From the NCBI GenBank assembly GCA_030142905.1, contig JASJOG010000073.1, forward strand, positions 744,001-808,000: DNA of 64,000 bases. The letters run 5' to 3'. Shown here piece after piece: positions 24,335-35,859 of this stretch; the first letter of the stretch is position 1, and each line of letters starts with the position of its first letter. Made by a program: the position numbers and the translations under genes. This DNA is from Heliopora coerulea. Its lineage: Eukaryota; Cnidaria; Anthozoa; Scleralcyonacea; Helioporidae. The notes beneath the pieces are model-generated. The model saw only the letters and a program-made list of their open reading frames with translations, had not been told where the DNA came from and did no database searches.

Positions 24335-25690
24335 AACTTAAAATTTAAGTTAACAAAAGATGAAAACAGTGAAATGGTGATATTTCGATTGTATTGCAAA
24401 ATCAACTTCAGACCAAGTAAACTAACGTAAGAGAACCTAAGGTTTATATACACAAGAAAAGTGATTACATCATGGATGAAGAATGGAGAACTCCTACTCT
24501 ATTTACAAATGATTGATGTGTCAGTAAGTGACAAGTGTTGACGTATTGTTGTGATATCAGGATGAAACATCACGATGTCGATAGATAAACTATGGATAAA
24601 CTATACAAAGAAGGAATTAAATAAAGGACTAAATAAAGAGCGAGAGTTCCTTGCTAGCTTTAAGACCGGGGTTTAGTCATGGTTTATAAATAAAAGCTGA
24701 TTAGAATTAATAGAATAATTAGAGTAAAGGATCTTATAGTTGTTAAAAATGAGATTGTGCATATAAGGTTAATGTAAAAAGAAATAGGAATATCGTTTAG
24801 TCTGTCGTATTGTTTGCATAGGTCAGTAATGAAGTGTGGGTTTTCACATTGCAGAAAGTGTTGTGCAACGTGGAATTTCTTTTTGTTAGAAATAAAATGA
24901 GACCTTTGTAGTATTGTATATGACAATAAACGTGATACATATACAACACTACAAAGGTCTCATATTTTATTTCTAACAAAGAAAAAATCCCAGATTTGTC
25001 TCGAAACAATGTTATTTACCAGATTACATGCCCTGGTTGCGGCAAATCTTACATTGGAAAGACAGACCGTTGTTTTCACAATCGTCTATCTGAATATGCT
25101 ACTCAACACAACACAAGTGCAGTTGCACAACACTTTCTGCAATGTGAAAACGCACACCAATTTACTGACCTATGCAAACAATACGACAGACTAAACGATA
25201 TTCGACGTTACTTCATCCATGCACAATCTCATTTCTAACAACTATAAGATCCTTTACTCTAATTATTCTATTAATTCTAATCTGCTTTTATATATGGAAG
25301 CTCTACATATTGAGGATCATAAACCACAACTAAACTTCGGTCTTAAAGCTAGCAAAGAACTTTCACTTTTTATCTAGTCCTTTATTTAATTCCTTCTTTG
25401 TATAGTTTATCCATAGTTTATCTATCGACATCGTGATATTTCATCCTGATATCACCACATTGCGTCAACACCTGTCCCTTACTGACACATCGATCATTTG
25501 TAAATAGAGTAGGAGTTCTCAATTCTTCACTCATGATGTAATCATTTCTCTTGTATAAATAAACCTTAGCTTCTCTTACGTTAGTTTACTTGGTCTAAAG
25601 TTGATTTTGTAATACAATCGAAATATCACCATTTCACTGTTTTCATCTTTTGTTAACTTAAATTTTAAGTTGAAAGATTACTTTGTTTTT
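24335..25690. mobile_element. Head-to-head pair of truncated PLE copies (unit 1)
   Basis: 24335-24930 is the imperfect reverse complement of ~24935-25690, with the palindrome centre at 24925-24950 (AGACCTTTGTAGT / ACTACAAAGGTCT). Each arm is a 5'-truncated PLE 3' end: GIY-YIG coding remnant toward the centre, 3' UTR outward. The minus-strand arm (coding remnant 24684-24926) has lost part of the GIY block. The same structure is duplicated at 50822-52135. Confidence 0.85.
24996..25378 (+). pseudogene. PLE GIY-YIG endonuclease tail, frameshifted
   Basis: Right arm of the inverted pair. It encodes NNVIYQITCPGCGKSYIGKT (GIY-YIG start), then QHFLQCENAH and CKQYDRLNDI. Relative to the intact duplicate at 51445-51837, 11 bp are missing after ~25202, shifting the frame. 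The remainder (LLYMEALHIEDHKPQLNFGL, ending at ~25378) reads in another frame. Confidence 0.8.
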
Positions 25691-27560
25691 CGGAATTTAC
25701 CTTTTTTTACATTTGTTGAAGTTGTCTGCTGGTCAAGGTTTTTGGACTAATTGGTATTCTGTATGCGATTTACAGAACACTGATTAGGAGCTAAAATCTT
25801 TTGTGTTTTCTTTGTAAATTATTAATGAGTTTTTCAGCTTATTTAAAGGCAATCTAGTTCAGCCTTTTCGTATCTGTCTATAGGTGAATTTTAAGAATTG
25901 ATACATATACCCATACGCACACAATTTAATTTTGTCTACGAGTTAGGCTTGGTACAAGCGTAGTTTAACCGATGCACTCGGTAGCTGACCTTTGCAATCA
26001 GCTCAACAACAAATGTTATCAACTTTCCGCGGGAAATTAAAATACAGTCGTGACCACATTCGAAGATGAAATGGCCTTATTCAAAGAAGATATCACTGGC
26101 GATTCACAAAAAATAAAGGAACCCTTTAACACTTTTTTACAACCAATACCAACCCTTACCCTAATCCTAAAACTAACCCCAACTAAATACATGTCAGTAT
26201 AATAATTTTAACAAACACATTTTTCCTTGGGTTTTGTCTCTTAAAATTTCCCTGCAAATCTCACTTTACTTGACTATTGAGCAAGCAATATACTTGTCAC
26301 AATCCAGATGGGTCAGCTAAACTGCAATCTAGCCACAGGATTTAATAGTATACTTGGGTTAACTTAGGCAGAACTTAGTGTAAGCTCTTACCAAAGTATT
26401 TAGTAGTAATAATTACTGCCCATTTAGTACCGAATGATGTCTTCTTAGAAGGTCGAACGTCTGCAATTTCGGTCACATTCGTCGCGATTTTCACATATTT
26501 AAACATAAATAACTAGAATATTAGAATATGTATTAGCACATAAATGCATGCAAATGGTTCTCAATTCAATTTTTTCGTCTTTTTCAAGGTTCAAAGTAAT
26601 TCCTCGTGATTGAAAGAGGTTCGAGATTTTTTAGATGTGCTAAACAATACAATTATAACGATAAACTGTGACCCTGATTCTTTAACACATAACAAAAAAT
26701 CGTAATTGTCCAGTAAATTTTCAATTTTCCCTCTCGAACAGTTTGCAAACAATGTCGATGAGGTACATTAATTTCGCATGTCAAAGTCCAATTCTGTTAT
26801 TCTTCATCGCTGACTCACGTCAGTGTATTTAGAGAAATACTAAACCACCTTTAGCCCTATAAGGGGCACTCAGAAGAGAAATTTGGGTGTTTTACATGAT
26901 AGAGGCTGTATTTGGGGATTGGCGTATTTTCTTGTTGTTAAAGACATTCTTTCGAATTGTGGACTTCACATTAAGACACCTCTTAAAATGCAAAAAAATT
27001 GCATTGGCGATTCTCCTGAAGACGATGAAACATACTTTCCATTTCACACAGCCGTTATTCATCATTCATAATATTGTTGTGAAATGTATATCATACGCAA
27101 TCAATGTCACAGTGTTAAAATACATAATTAAGAACCATAAGTTTTTATTAACGTCTTAAAATGCAGCAAATACATGGTTAGACACGTAAGGAACTTTCCC
27201 AGAACCGATTGATTGCCCATAGCAATTATAAGGCACCGCCCAGGGTATCATGTTAGCCATACCCAATCCTTGGAAGACTCTTCACTCCGCACTTCTTTTC
27301 GCAAATCCTGGGTCCGCCACTGCTGGTAGTCAATGTGCAAGAGCGACAAATATTTGTCCTCACTAGTTTGATAGGGACAACGTTTAACGGATCATCTCGT
27401 AGAGTGATGTTTGATTAACATGATAAAACTGTCACTATCAAGCCTTCACATTTTCATCTCGTAAGTTTGATAGCTTTCTGCCTTTGTCATTGAAAGCCTG
27501 TCAAGATTGTTTTCTTATCACATGACAGTACCGCCATTACGTGGTGGGTCTCATATTTGA
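25691..27560. other. Upstream region of dispanin 1, no gene recognised
   Basis: Sequence shared with 52136-58020 of unit 2 except for the PLE insertion there. It includes a degenerate CCCTTACCCTAATCCTAA stretch near 26150. Short open frames are not conserved between the duplicates. A promoter for dispanin presumably lies toward the right end, but no specific element can be read. Confidence 0.4.
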
Positions 27561-27635
27561 AATACCAAGGAGAAAATGACTGTTACTTTTACTCATCAGT
27601 CATGTGAACAATTTATTCATTCAGATCCAACGCCA

Positions 27636-30600
27636 ATGGCAAATCCTTCAACACACAAAGTTACATGTCATGATCCAAGCAACTTTCCTGAGGTTAGCCC
27701 TGGATATCCTCCAGAGACCCAGCAACTATGCTATCCACAGAAACCAGGACCATCCCTTGCTCATCAACAACCTGGAGCAAGTTATGTCAGCAATGACAGC
27801 ACAACAGGAGTGACGATTGTGAGTAAAATAGATGGCTAAATTGACGAATGGAGGGAGAAAGAAAGTAAAGAAGGATAGTTGATAAGAATGAAAGAGGGAA
27901 AAAACGAACGAACACAGCAAAGCGGGCAGGTGGGTGGGAAGGATGAAAGGCAGAAAGGAAGGAGAAAAAACGCGAAGTTTGGGGAAGAATAGGAAGACGT
28001 GCTTAACGAAGGATTGAAAGAAAGAATATAGGAGAGAAGTGTGAAAGAATGGGAAAAAATAAGAAAGAAAGGAGAAAGGAAGAAGAAAGAAAAAGTAATG
28101 AAGGACTGGTAGGATGGAAGGAAGGAAATAAAGAAGAAACAAAGGAAAAAAGAGAGAAAGAACAAAAGAAAGGAAGAAAGACAAATGAAAGGAAACAAGC
28201 AAGCAAGTCAGGAAGCAAGCTAGCAAGACTGGATGGTTAAATGGAAGGTTAGATGGATGGATGGATGGATGGATGGATGTACGGAAGATACCAAGATGCC
28301 ATTGAAACAAACATGTTCTCTTACTCACTTTGTGTACTCTTGAAACAAAAATTTACCCCTGACATTTGAAAAAGACGTCCTTGAAAATAATGAGCAAAAC
28401 ATGTTTGTAACCTTGCTGTTCATTACTTTGAATGTCCCTACTCTTTACTTCTTGCCTTGACTTGCCTTGTCCACAAGTATGCAATATTGCTGATCGGATA
28501 TTCATATCCATATTTGTATATAAACATATTGCAAAGTTTACAAACATTTGAACTTAAATAGAATCATAGACAAACATTCCTCAAGCTTTACCTTCAGAAA
28601 ACAATATCTGAGCCCCAGACGGGGATCGAACCCGTAACTTTCTGATGACCGGTGAGACGCTCTAATCATTGAGCTACCGAGACTCAGATGGTGAGCTAGG
28701 TTATCACAAGGTTGCAGGTTCGATCCCCATCTGGGGTTCAGAAATCGTTTTCTCAGGATACTGCTTGACGAACGTTCATCTATCATTCAGGATATCTTCA
28801 AGCTTCAACATTTATAAAATATATATCTCGTTTTGACTTAAGTGTTTCAAGCTTAATACCGAAACAATACCAATGCATAAAGCCTTAGCGTGATTGCTTT
28901 CATGTCGAAATATATCAAGGTTAGTGTACTTACAAAATATGGAACGTAGAGGCCTAACATTTTCAGCAAAGGCCCCTTGCTTCTCTGGCGAAGAGCCCTT
29001 CCTCGAAACGATCGACCAGTACATAATAAGTTCCCGCAGTATCCTAATCTTGCTATATATCGATATAGATTTCTACATCACAGTTTAGTGTTTTTATGCA
29101 ATCTTCCATAACCATGTTTCTGAAAAGGTAAATTCGTGTGAACATATATACTTGACTGCGAGAACACCGAAAATGCTGGTTGAACTGGAGTCAAATGAAG
29201 GTCAACCAAAGTAAAGCTTGGTAAAAGAATCCTTCGTTTAACGCCTGGATGGAAAGAAGGAATAAATTTTAAAGGGAAAGTGGAGGAAAGAATCGGGGAA
29301 TTGAGAAAGACAGAGGGAAGGAAGAAACGTACAAACGGGCGAGTGAATGTACTATTTACATCCTTTTGATCAAGGTTTATCTTTGAAATTACTGACAGTA
29401 AATACGATCTCCTTCGTAGTATCCATGGCGCACAAGAGATGCAGAAAGGCCTTTTAATGATTATATGATACTGTCCATTTTTTCGACACTTTGTTGCTGT
29501 TCGATTCTCGGGATAATTGCCATCATAAAATCTTCGGAGGTACTAATAGTAATAGAAATAATCCTAATCTTGATTATAATGCTAAACATAATCATAATTG
29601 TGATATTACTCCTGATTATAATAACAATATCGGATCCAGTTGTAGTTATAAAAAAGTACAAGAGTCCTAAATGGCTTACCAACGCCTCTATTCTACCTTG
29701 GTAATAATTTTTCATACCAATAATTTTTAAATTATTTTCGATTGACATTCTAATTGCTTCATGCTTGGCAAAGGTTGTTACTTTAGATTGCATTTAAAAA
29801 AGTTGTTACTTAAGATTGCATTAAGTCCGAGACTACAGTCGTTTTAGGAGAACTAGAGTTTTTTTAAGAGCACAGTGGTCAATAAGTTTAAGTTACTTTC
29901 CAGATTATCATGAAAAGATTTCTGTCCATGTACCTGTGAGAATAATTTTGAAATAGAAATAAAACACTGCACATCCTTTTATGGATAAGCGTTACGTTGT
30001 CGCAAAAATATCTCGTGCACTTAAAATGGATAAAAACTCACTTCCAATCCTTGCCTACTCGATAATCCAATAGAGAGAGCGGAGGACTGGTATCCCGAAG
30101 GTGTGAGTTCAAATCCCGTTCGAGTCATCATTTTTCTGTCGACTTCGACAGTGTCAGATTATTATGAAAAAATTTCTGTTTATAGGACGCCGTCGTTCAA
30201 GTTCATGTTGAAGAACTTAAGGTCCCTATTATCTTAAGACTCATCCCGCCTGCAAAAAGTTAAAAGCTGATTTTGGACTCATACTAAAAGAAACAGATAA
30301 AGAGACTAAACCTTTATCATTTCTTCCAAAAACCTAATTCCTTCTGAGGCAGGACTTCGCTTCTCCAAAAAAACATATTAAGTACATACTGTGCTAAAAT
30401 ATTACCTATTTTTCTAAGCAGGTGCATGTTTGCATGAAACTCCAACCTGTCTTTGTGTAGGTTATAATTCCTAGTCTGATGTTTTCAGAGAATAGAAGTC
30501 ACGCGACGTCTTAGAGCAAATTACCTATTAGGGATTGATTGCTCCGAGTCACTTCTAATTTGGCTACTAAATTTAATGTTTTTCAAACCAAATTCACAAG

Positions 30601-32446
30601 CCGATCTCTAAGGACTTTTCATCAATTAGATCGATCTTATTACCACCTAGAAAACCTACGTCAGATTTCTAACTCGTTACAGGAACAGGACTGGAAGTTT
30701 GGGAGACACAAAAGTATGAGAATGGGAACAACGAAGCGTTTTCAATCCTATCTCAAATTCCGCCTAATTTCGCCACGTGTTTCTGCCGCTTGATGGATTA
30801 CGGAAAGATCTTTTTATAATTACTTTATGAAACAATCTGTAGAAATTGCAGAATTGGCTCACCTCATTTGTCCGGAATGTGTTCATACTCCTTAGGCAAC
30901 GTTTACACGACAGCCAAAATCTTCCGATTCACTCAAAGCAATGTTTCCGAATTCGTTAGCCGTTTGCATGGCAAAAAAATGTATATGGGATAGTCAGTAG
31001 CGTATCCAAAGAAAATAGCGCCTATGGCAAGCACTGAAATTGCGCCTCCTTCCAAACATCTGTCACCCATCTTTTAGATAACTTTACCACGAAATCAGCT
31101 CAAAAATAACAATCTAGCCATCCTAGTGCTTCTCACCCATGATAATCAAAGACATATCATACATCTGAAGAAAATTCTTTTTTCGCTATCTGAGGATGGC
31201 TTATCTGACTTTAATAGAAACTGTTCAGTGGTTCCTCCCTTCAAGTGGTGCCCAGCGCACGTATCATACCTGCCATACCTTAGATACGCCTCTGGGGATA
31301 CTTGCATGGTTGTATAAATGTAGTCTAGGAACGGACGTAAATCCTCATAAATTTCATTGAAAATAACCTTGGACAACTGAAAAATTTTCTTTCCACTCTT
31401 TGTTCATTAAAACTCTGATACCAAATATTTGTCCCACCGAATGGTACTTAATGCTGTTACACACAAAAATGAAAAGTATTTCTCCGGAAAATCAGCTTTT
31501 CGGATTCGAAGTATCCTGACTCTTTTCCGGATTCATATTTATCCGGATTTGCGTGCAATCCAAAGACTTTTTATACCGAATTCGCAACTTCAGTGTAAAC
31601 GGCTTCTTTGAATCCGAAGAAAAAGATCCGGATTGCTCATGAATCCGAAGAAATTTGGTCTTCTGTAAACGGAGCTTTAGGCTCCAGTTACTCTGTAACG
31701 AATTGTTTTTGGTATCGGATTACCTCAACCCAATCCGACGCAAAAGTACCACGTTTCAGTTTGCACTTACACCGAACCACTCCGCTCCTCTTCTTTACTT
31801 GATCAAGGAAACATCGCCCATTTAGCGCCAAAAAAATGCTTGATGAAGCACAGCCATTATGATTAAGAACAAGACAGACAATTTCATTTGGACAGACAAC
31901 GAGATTGGACTCCTTTCCGAGTCAGTGAAATCATTCGCAGAGCGTTCGTATAGGATTGAGGCGGTTACACGGCATGGCAATCTACCGGATTCCTTTTCTT
32001 ACCACTTTCAGCGCGGAGTGATTTTGTTCCGGATTTCCAAAGCGTTATGTATCGGATTACCGCGAAGTAGTGTAACTCAAACCCCAATATGATACGAAAA
32101 GTAATCCGATACGTATTTAATCCGATATAGTGTAACTGGGGCGTTAGTGTCCAGGATACAACGCGGGATGTATGGCGTGAGCTATTTCATGTTCCAATTA
32201 GGTTGTTTGGACAAAGCTTTCGCCAAACCATTGCGCATTAGTTTGGAAATATTACATTATAGATAATAAAACGTGCTATTTGCTTATTTTCTCCAGGCAA
32301 GACGGCGCAATATGGCTCGAGATTACGAAGGTGCCACAAGCTCAGCAAAGACGGCAAAAAATCTGTCCATCGCAGCAATTATTTGTGGGATTGGTATCGT
32401 CGTATGTGTCGTCATTCGATTGGTAGTTCTTCAAAGTAATTTGTGA
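27636..32446 (+). CDS. Dispanin (CD225/IFITM-superfamily) protein, paralog 1, three exons
   Basis: Small two-pass membrane protein. Exon 1 (27636-27818) starts MANPS, is Pro-rich (PGYPPETQQ, KPGPSLAHQQPG) and ends before GTGAGT. Exon 2 (29420-29539, after TAG, before GTACTA) encodes AERPFNDYMILSIFSTLCCC then GIIAIIKSSE, the first CD225 half and membrane segment. Exon 3 (32297-32446, after TTTTCTCCAG) encodes ARRRNMARDYEGATSSAKTA then a hydrophobic IAAIICGIGIVVCVV stretch to TGA. All junctions are phase 0, giving 150 aa. An in-frame ATG at 27576 would add 20 residues, but paralog 2 has a stop there, so 27636 is preferred. AATAAA lies at 32589. Family members act at cellular membranes; the specific role is unknown. 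Confidence 0.85.
27840..28285 (+). repeat. Polypurine tract in dispanin 1 intron 1
   Basis: About 420 bp of almost only A and G on the plus strand (GGAAGGAAA, GAAAGAAAG units), closing with GGAT repeats, starting within ~20 bp of the intron 1 donor. Minus-strand open frames rich in Phe, Ser and Leu here are composition artefacts. The homologous tract is at 58300-58735. Confidence 0.9.
28612..28683 (-). repeat. tRNA-like cloverleaf (SINE head or tRNA pseudogene)
   Basis: On the minus strand 72 nt fold as a tRNA: acceptor GTCTCGG / CTGGGGC (with wobble pairs), D arm GCTC-GAGC, and a perfect T arm ACGGG-TTCGATC-CCCGT. The anticodon loop CCGGTCA lacks the usual U33 and one anticodon-stem pair fails, so it is probably not a functional tRNA. 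A partial inverted copy (CAGGTTCGATCCCCATCTGG region, 28714-28741) sits beside it on the plus strand. The copy in unit 2 is at 59058-59130. Confidence 0.6.
30895..31676. mobile_element. Harbinger-type non-autonomous element, TTA target duplication
   Basis: ~40 bp inverted ends (GGCAACGTTTACACGAC... and its partner ending GTAAACGGAGCT) are flanked by TTA at 30892-30894 and 31677-31679. On the minus strand, 31146-31376 retains a fragment resembling the N-terminal part of Harbinger nucleases (IFNEIYEDLRPFLDY); the copy in unit 2 adds NKEWKEIFRLSKVTYNE. It lies in dispanin intron 2 and is present in both units. Confidence 0.7.
31680..32143. mobile_element. Second TTA-flanked MITE, unit 1 only
   Basis: Inverted ends (GGCTCCAGTTACTCTGTAAC and CGCCCCAGTTACACTATATC on the opposite strand) with shared inner GGATTA words, flanked by TTA at 31677-31679 and 32144-32146. 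Unit 2 reads TTAGGGTCCA (62128-62137), matching the flanks joined with one TTA, which is a clean empty site. It inserted directly against the older element after the duplication. Confidence 0.85.
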
Positions 32447-33365
32447 ACTGGCATAGGTATTTCCTAATTGTATTTGGCAAGATTTTAGCATACTTTCTAT
32501 TTTGACCTAGTTTATGGAGGATTGAGCCATCTCTAGACACTTTTTGACAACTGTTGACTTTTAAGCTCGTCATCAACAATCCTTTTAAAATAAATTGTTT
32601 ATTAGATCACAATAGATGGAAAGCTGAAGAGTAGCTATTTCTAAAATATACCATTAACACATATTGCTTATTAAAAAACATACATATTTCTTTGATCTGA
32701 ATTAAAATTTTTATTGATCGACTGCCCAGGAACAGGTCTGTATAGAGATTTAGATTCCTGCCGCCCAAGAACTTACGCCAGGCTTTCCGGCAGTTATGGT
32801 AGTCTAGAAGATATAAAGGGGCTGACTAATTATAGCTTGATCACTGAATTAAAAAATTTGCCAAGAATAGTGGATATAGTCCTTTTGAACATCACTTTTA
32901 GTCCTTTTTCCTGTCATTTTGACCTCGGCTAGAAATTGATGACCAGTAGGGCTTATAAAATGATGTCTAAAATAGCCCAACGAGAAGCATTTTTCACTTC
33001 ACTTTTCGGTCGCACCGTTGATTGGTGAAAGCCTTAGAGTTATATCATTATAACGATCAGTGGAGTCAACCAACTAGAAGCTGACATATTTAAGTGAAAT
33101 AAAGTATTCTGCTTTCCTTGAACTGCGTATTTTATCATTTGGAGCAACTTTTCAAAGTTTTCCTGCAAGTTGCTTTTTTGTTTCAGAGCGATATTTTAGC
33201 TAATTTTTCGGGTACTTTAGAATGACCTTTTCGACAATTTCTAGGTCAGTCTTGAAGGGAGATCTAGTGGCCACGTGTAAGCAGTGGAAAAAAAAATGAA
33301 AATGTACCGTGCGATTTAATTATGCAGTCGCCATACGTTCACATTTCCAGCCGACCATTTGAAAA
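32447..33365. other. Dispanin 1 3' UTR and downstream, no gene recognised
   Basis: A polyadenylation signal AATAAA occurs at 32589-32594, about 145 bp after the stop codon. Nothing else is recognisable. Confidence 0.5.
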
Positions 33366-33369
33366 AGTA

Positions 33370-33630
33370 AAAAGTAAACCAAATTCCGAGAAATATCATG
33401 TGGTAAACTGAAGATATGAGTTGTAAATCAAGACGGAAGATGAATGATGCTGATACTTCGATTTTATTTCAAACTCATTTCAAAACATCTGTCAAATCAA
33501 TTTAGGTTTGACAACGAGTTTGAAATAATCTCGAAATATCACCTTTTTTATCTTTCGTCTTGATGTACAACTCAAATCTTGGGTATACAAAGTAATGTTT
33601 TTCGCAATTTACTTTATTTTTCACGCTGAC
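33370..33630. mobile_element. ~260 bp foldback element
   Basis: Left-arm words ATGAGTTGTAAATCAAGACG and ATTTCAAACTCATTT are mirrored on the opposite strand by TTGAGTTGTACATCAAGACG and TTTCAAACTCGTT. Imperfect arms about 110 bp long; no coding. Confidence 0.75.
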
Positions 33631-33790
33631 ATTTGCAATACGACTTAATGCACGGGCCTTGCTGTCTTGGAGCCCAGGTCCCCCAATACCAAACATCTTT
33701 CATATGCAAGGGTCTTAAGAAAATTCGACACTTTCACTACCGCTATTTTCCCCACCCACTGGTCAAAGAAATCGTCTGATGCGATCCAGA

Positions 33791-34511
33791 GTAAAAGCCG
33801 CCTTCACACTATCGCCCTAGGCTTGACCTTAGCCAGACCTAGACCAGGCCTAGCTAAAAGTGGATCCATTCACACTAGACTCTGAGGCCAAACTGAACAG
33901 GTCCACTTTAGCCTAGAAGGGTCAGTAGTTAGACAAATGACAGAATCTAAACAAGCTTTGACAATCACAGACTCGCCAGTTTTCCCCTGGTTTTAGCTGT
34001 TGCCATTGTAAACGCAAAAGGACGCTTCGTCCGCAGAATCTTTTTCATGTGATTGAAACCTGATAAAATAAAATTCTTTCAAATACATTCACGTCACAGC
34101 ATGAACTGGAGCTTGGTCTCATTGTTTGTCAAAGAATTTGCATTTAATGTTGACAAAACCAAAATGTAAAGTATGCCGAAGTTTAATAAACTCACAGAAC
34201 GCAGTAAGTTTCTCTCAACTAGCAACGTTACCTGTAAAAAACCATGTTAACTGTTTAACCCTAGCCCTTGTTGTCACGTTACTTTGAGCAGATCCAGGCC
34301 AGGTTCAAGTAAAAACCGTTCCCACTGGCAAAATTGAGGCCTAGGCCAGGTCCATGTCAGGCCTCTGCCAGTTACTTTAGCTAGTCTGGTTTTGATGGCT
34401 TAGGTCAGGCCCGGGTTACGTCTAGGCCAGGTAAAACCAGTTCTCACTATCAAAAATCTTGGCCCAGGTCAGGCTTAGGCCAAGGTGGGACTAGTGTGAA
34501 CGAAGCTTTAC
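33791..34511. mobile_element. Inverted-repeat element packed with AGGCC/CCTAGGC words
   Basis: Ends GTAAAAGCCGCCTTCACACT and (opposite strand) GTAAAGCTTCGTTCACACT define imperfect inverted repeats. Both subterminal zones (33815-33920 and 34285-34500) carry many short words such as CAGGCCTAG, GGCCTAGGCCAGG and AGGTCAGGC in both orientations. The middle is ordinary AT-rich sequence. No coding region seen. Confidence 0.75.
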
Positions 34512-35440
34512 TGGATACGTCCCCGGCAGGAAAAGGGTTATGGGAAAATCTTTGAGCCTTTCCCTGCCCGATCTCTAACCTTGATCAGTAAAAGATGATC
34601 TGTAAGGAATCATATAGTTATCCTAAAATGCAGAATTCTGAGCTAATAACATTTCATTCAACAGGTGTTCGTTTATTGGATTCAGTTAGGGAAGAATTAA
34701 TAACACCTAGGTGGCTTGGTCTTTTTAGAACTTTAGTTTAAATAAATTCTTGAGTAATAATGTATCTAAGGAGTATTCTGACATTTTTAAAACGTATTAG
34801 GTCTTGTAATATTATGTTTATTGTTTTGGAATCAGACATTTAGTTGTATATTAGTTTTTATAATTTTGATATCAATTGGACTGTATTTTGTAAGCAATAG
34901 AGTTTTTTGATATTCAGTGCCATAATGAAAACTGCAGGCTTGCCAGTAATTACTTTTAACCCTATTAAAATATGCCAAATTTACAAAAATTGTTTAGCAT
35001 TAGCCGGACAAAGGAAACGAGGAAACTAAAAAAATATATTATTTTAGTGATGTTTTACACACCATGTGAGTGTGTGGAACTATCGCTGTTTCAGCGAACC
35101 TTACATAGCAGTAGAATAGGATAAAAATTGCTGCAACACTAACGAATCTACAGTAAATATGAGGGAAGAGTGGTCGAAGTTTAAGTCGGTGCATTAACGT
35201 ATAACTGAACAGATTTGGCTGAGATAGTATCACAGGATATGATTAACGATGAAGTCAGCTGCACGTGCTTTCACTTTACAATCCCCGAATGTCAAACTCT
35301 CTTATCTCCCCGCGCAGAGACAGAGTTTGAATGCCTCTAGCCATCAAGCTCTAGGTCTCTAGCCTAGCTATCTACAGCGATGTAAAGGGTGACCACATTT
35401 TGGCCTTTTAACGTGATAGTGTTGCATATAACTTATGCCA
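34512..35440. other. No gene recognised
   Basis: AT-rich sequence without convincing coding frames or strong repeats. Confidence 0.5.
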
Positions 35441-35457
35441 ATTAAAGTCAAACCTGT

Positions 35458-35600
35458 ATTAAACGGCCCTGCATTAAGCGGACACCTTGTATTAAGCGGA
35501 CACTTTGTAAAGTCCGGAATTGAATCTCATATAATTCCTATTAATGAAACCTCCATTAAGAGGACACCTCTATTAAGCGGACACCTCTATTAAGCGGACG
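35458..35600 (+). repeat. ATTAAGCGGACACC subterminal repeats, left end
   Basis: About six copies of ATTAAGCGGACACC or close variants lie near 35458, 35473, 35491, 35555, 35572 and 35589. Three more are at the right end (38555, 38572 and inverted at 38600). Likely transposase binding sites. Confidence 0.8.
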
Positions 35601-35859
35601 CGGGCACCTAAATTAGCAAATAAAGACACAAAAACCTGTGGTAAACCGACAAAATTTTCCTAATTTTTCATATTCTTTACAGACATAACGTTAGTCACTA
35701 TATTAATGACGACATTTGTCAATCGGTTCAAAGTCTATTTGTTAATTCGACTACATATTATTACACGTGCGTTAAGATAAGATTTTTACACCAAACATCA
35801 AAATTTTCTTCAATTTACTTCTCAATGTCAAAGTTTTCCTTGGACAGTTCATTGGTTTA

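Larger units (their letters stand above)
12208..32150 (+). repeat. Segmental duplication, unit 1
   Basis: Collinear with ~40270-62138. Matching anchors include 12208/40270, 13925/44890, 15908/46870, 17815/48339, 19972/50450, 24996/51445, 27636/58095, 29420/59865 and 30895/61345. Unit 1 contains hAT, inverted PLE, dispanin 1 and two TTA-flanked elements. It lacks the LINE body, the insert at 42530-44810 and the composite PLE found in unit 2. Confidence 0.85.

Noticed and set aside
26130..26185. CCCTTACCCTAATCCTAA stretch resembling interstitial telomere repeat (also near 52640)
   Set aside because: Only a few degenerate units; too short and irregular to call telomeric.
27726..28328. Long minus-strand frame (200 codons) rich in Phe, Leu and Ser (also 58185-58685)
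   Set aside because: It only translates the polypyrimidine complement of the homopurine tract; composition artefact.
28612..28683. Functional tRNA gene
   Set aside because: The anticodon loop lacks U33, one anticodon-stem pair fails and the duplicate has lost stem pairing, so it is listed as a tRNA-like repeat.
30539..30793. Frame MLRVTSNLATKF shared with 60989-61345 as a possible dispanin-region gene
   Set aside because: Lies in intron 2, has no recognisable domain and differs in length between copies; kept open by chance.
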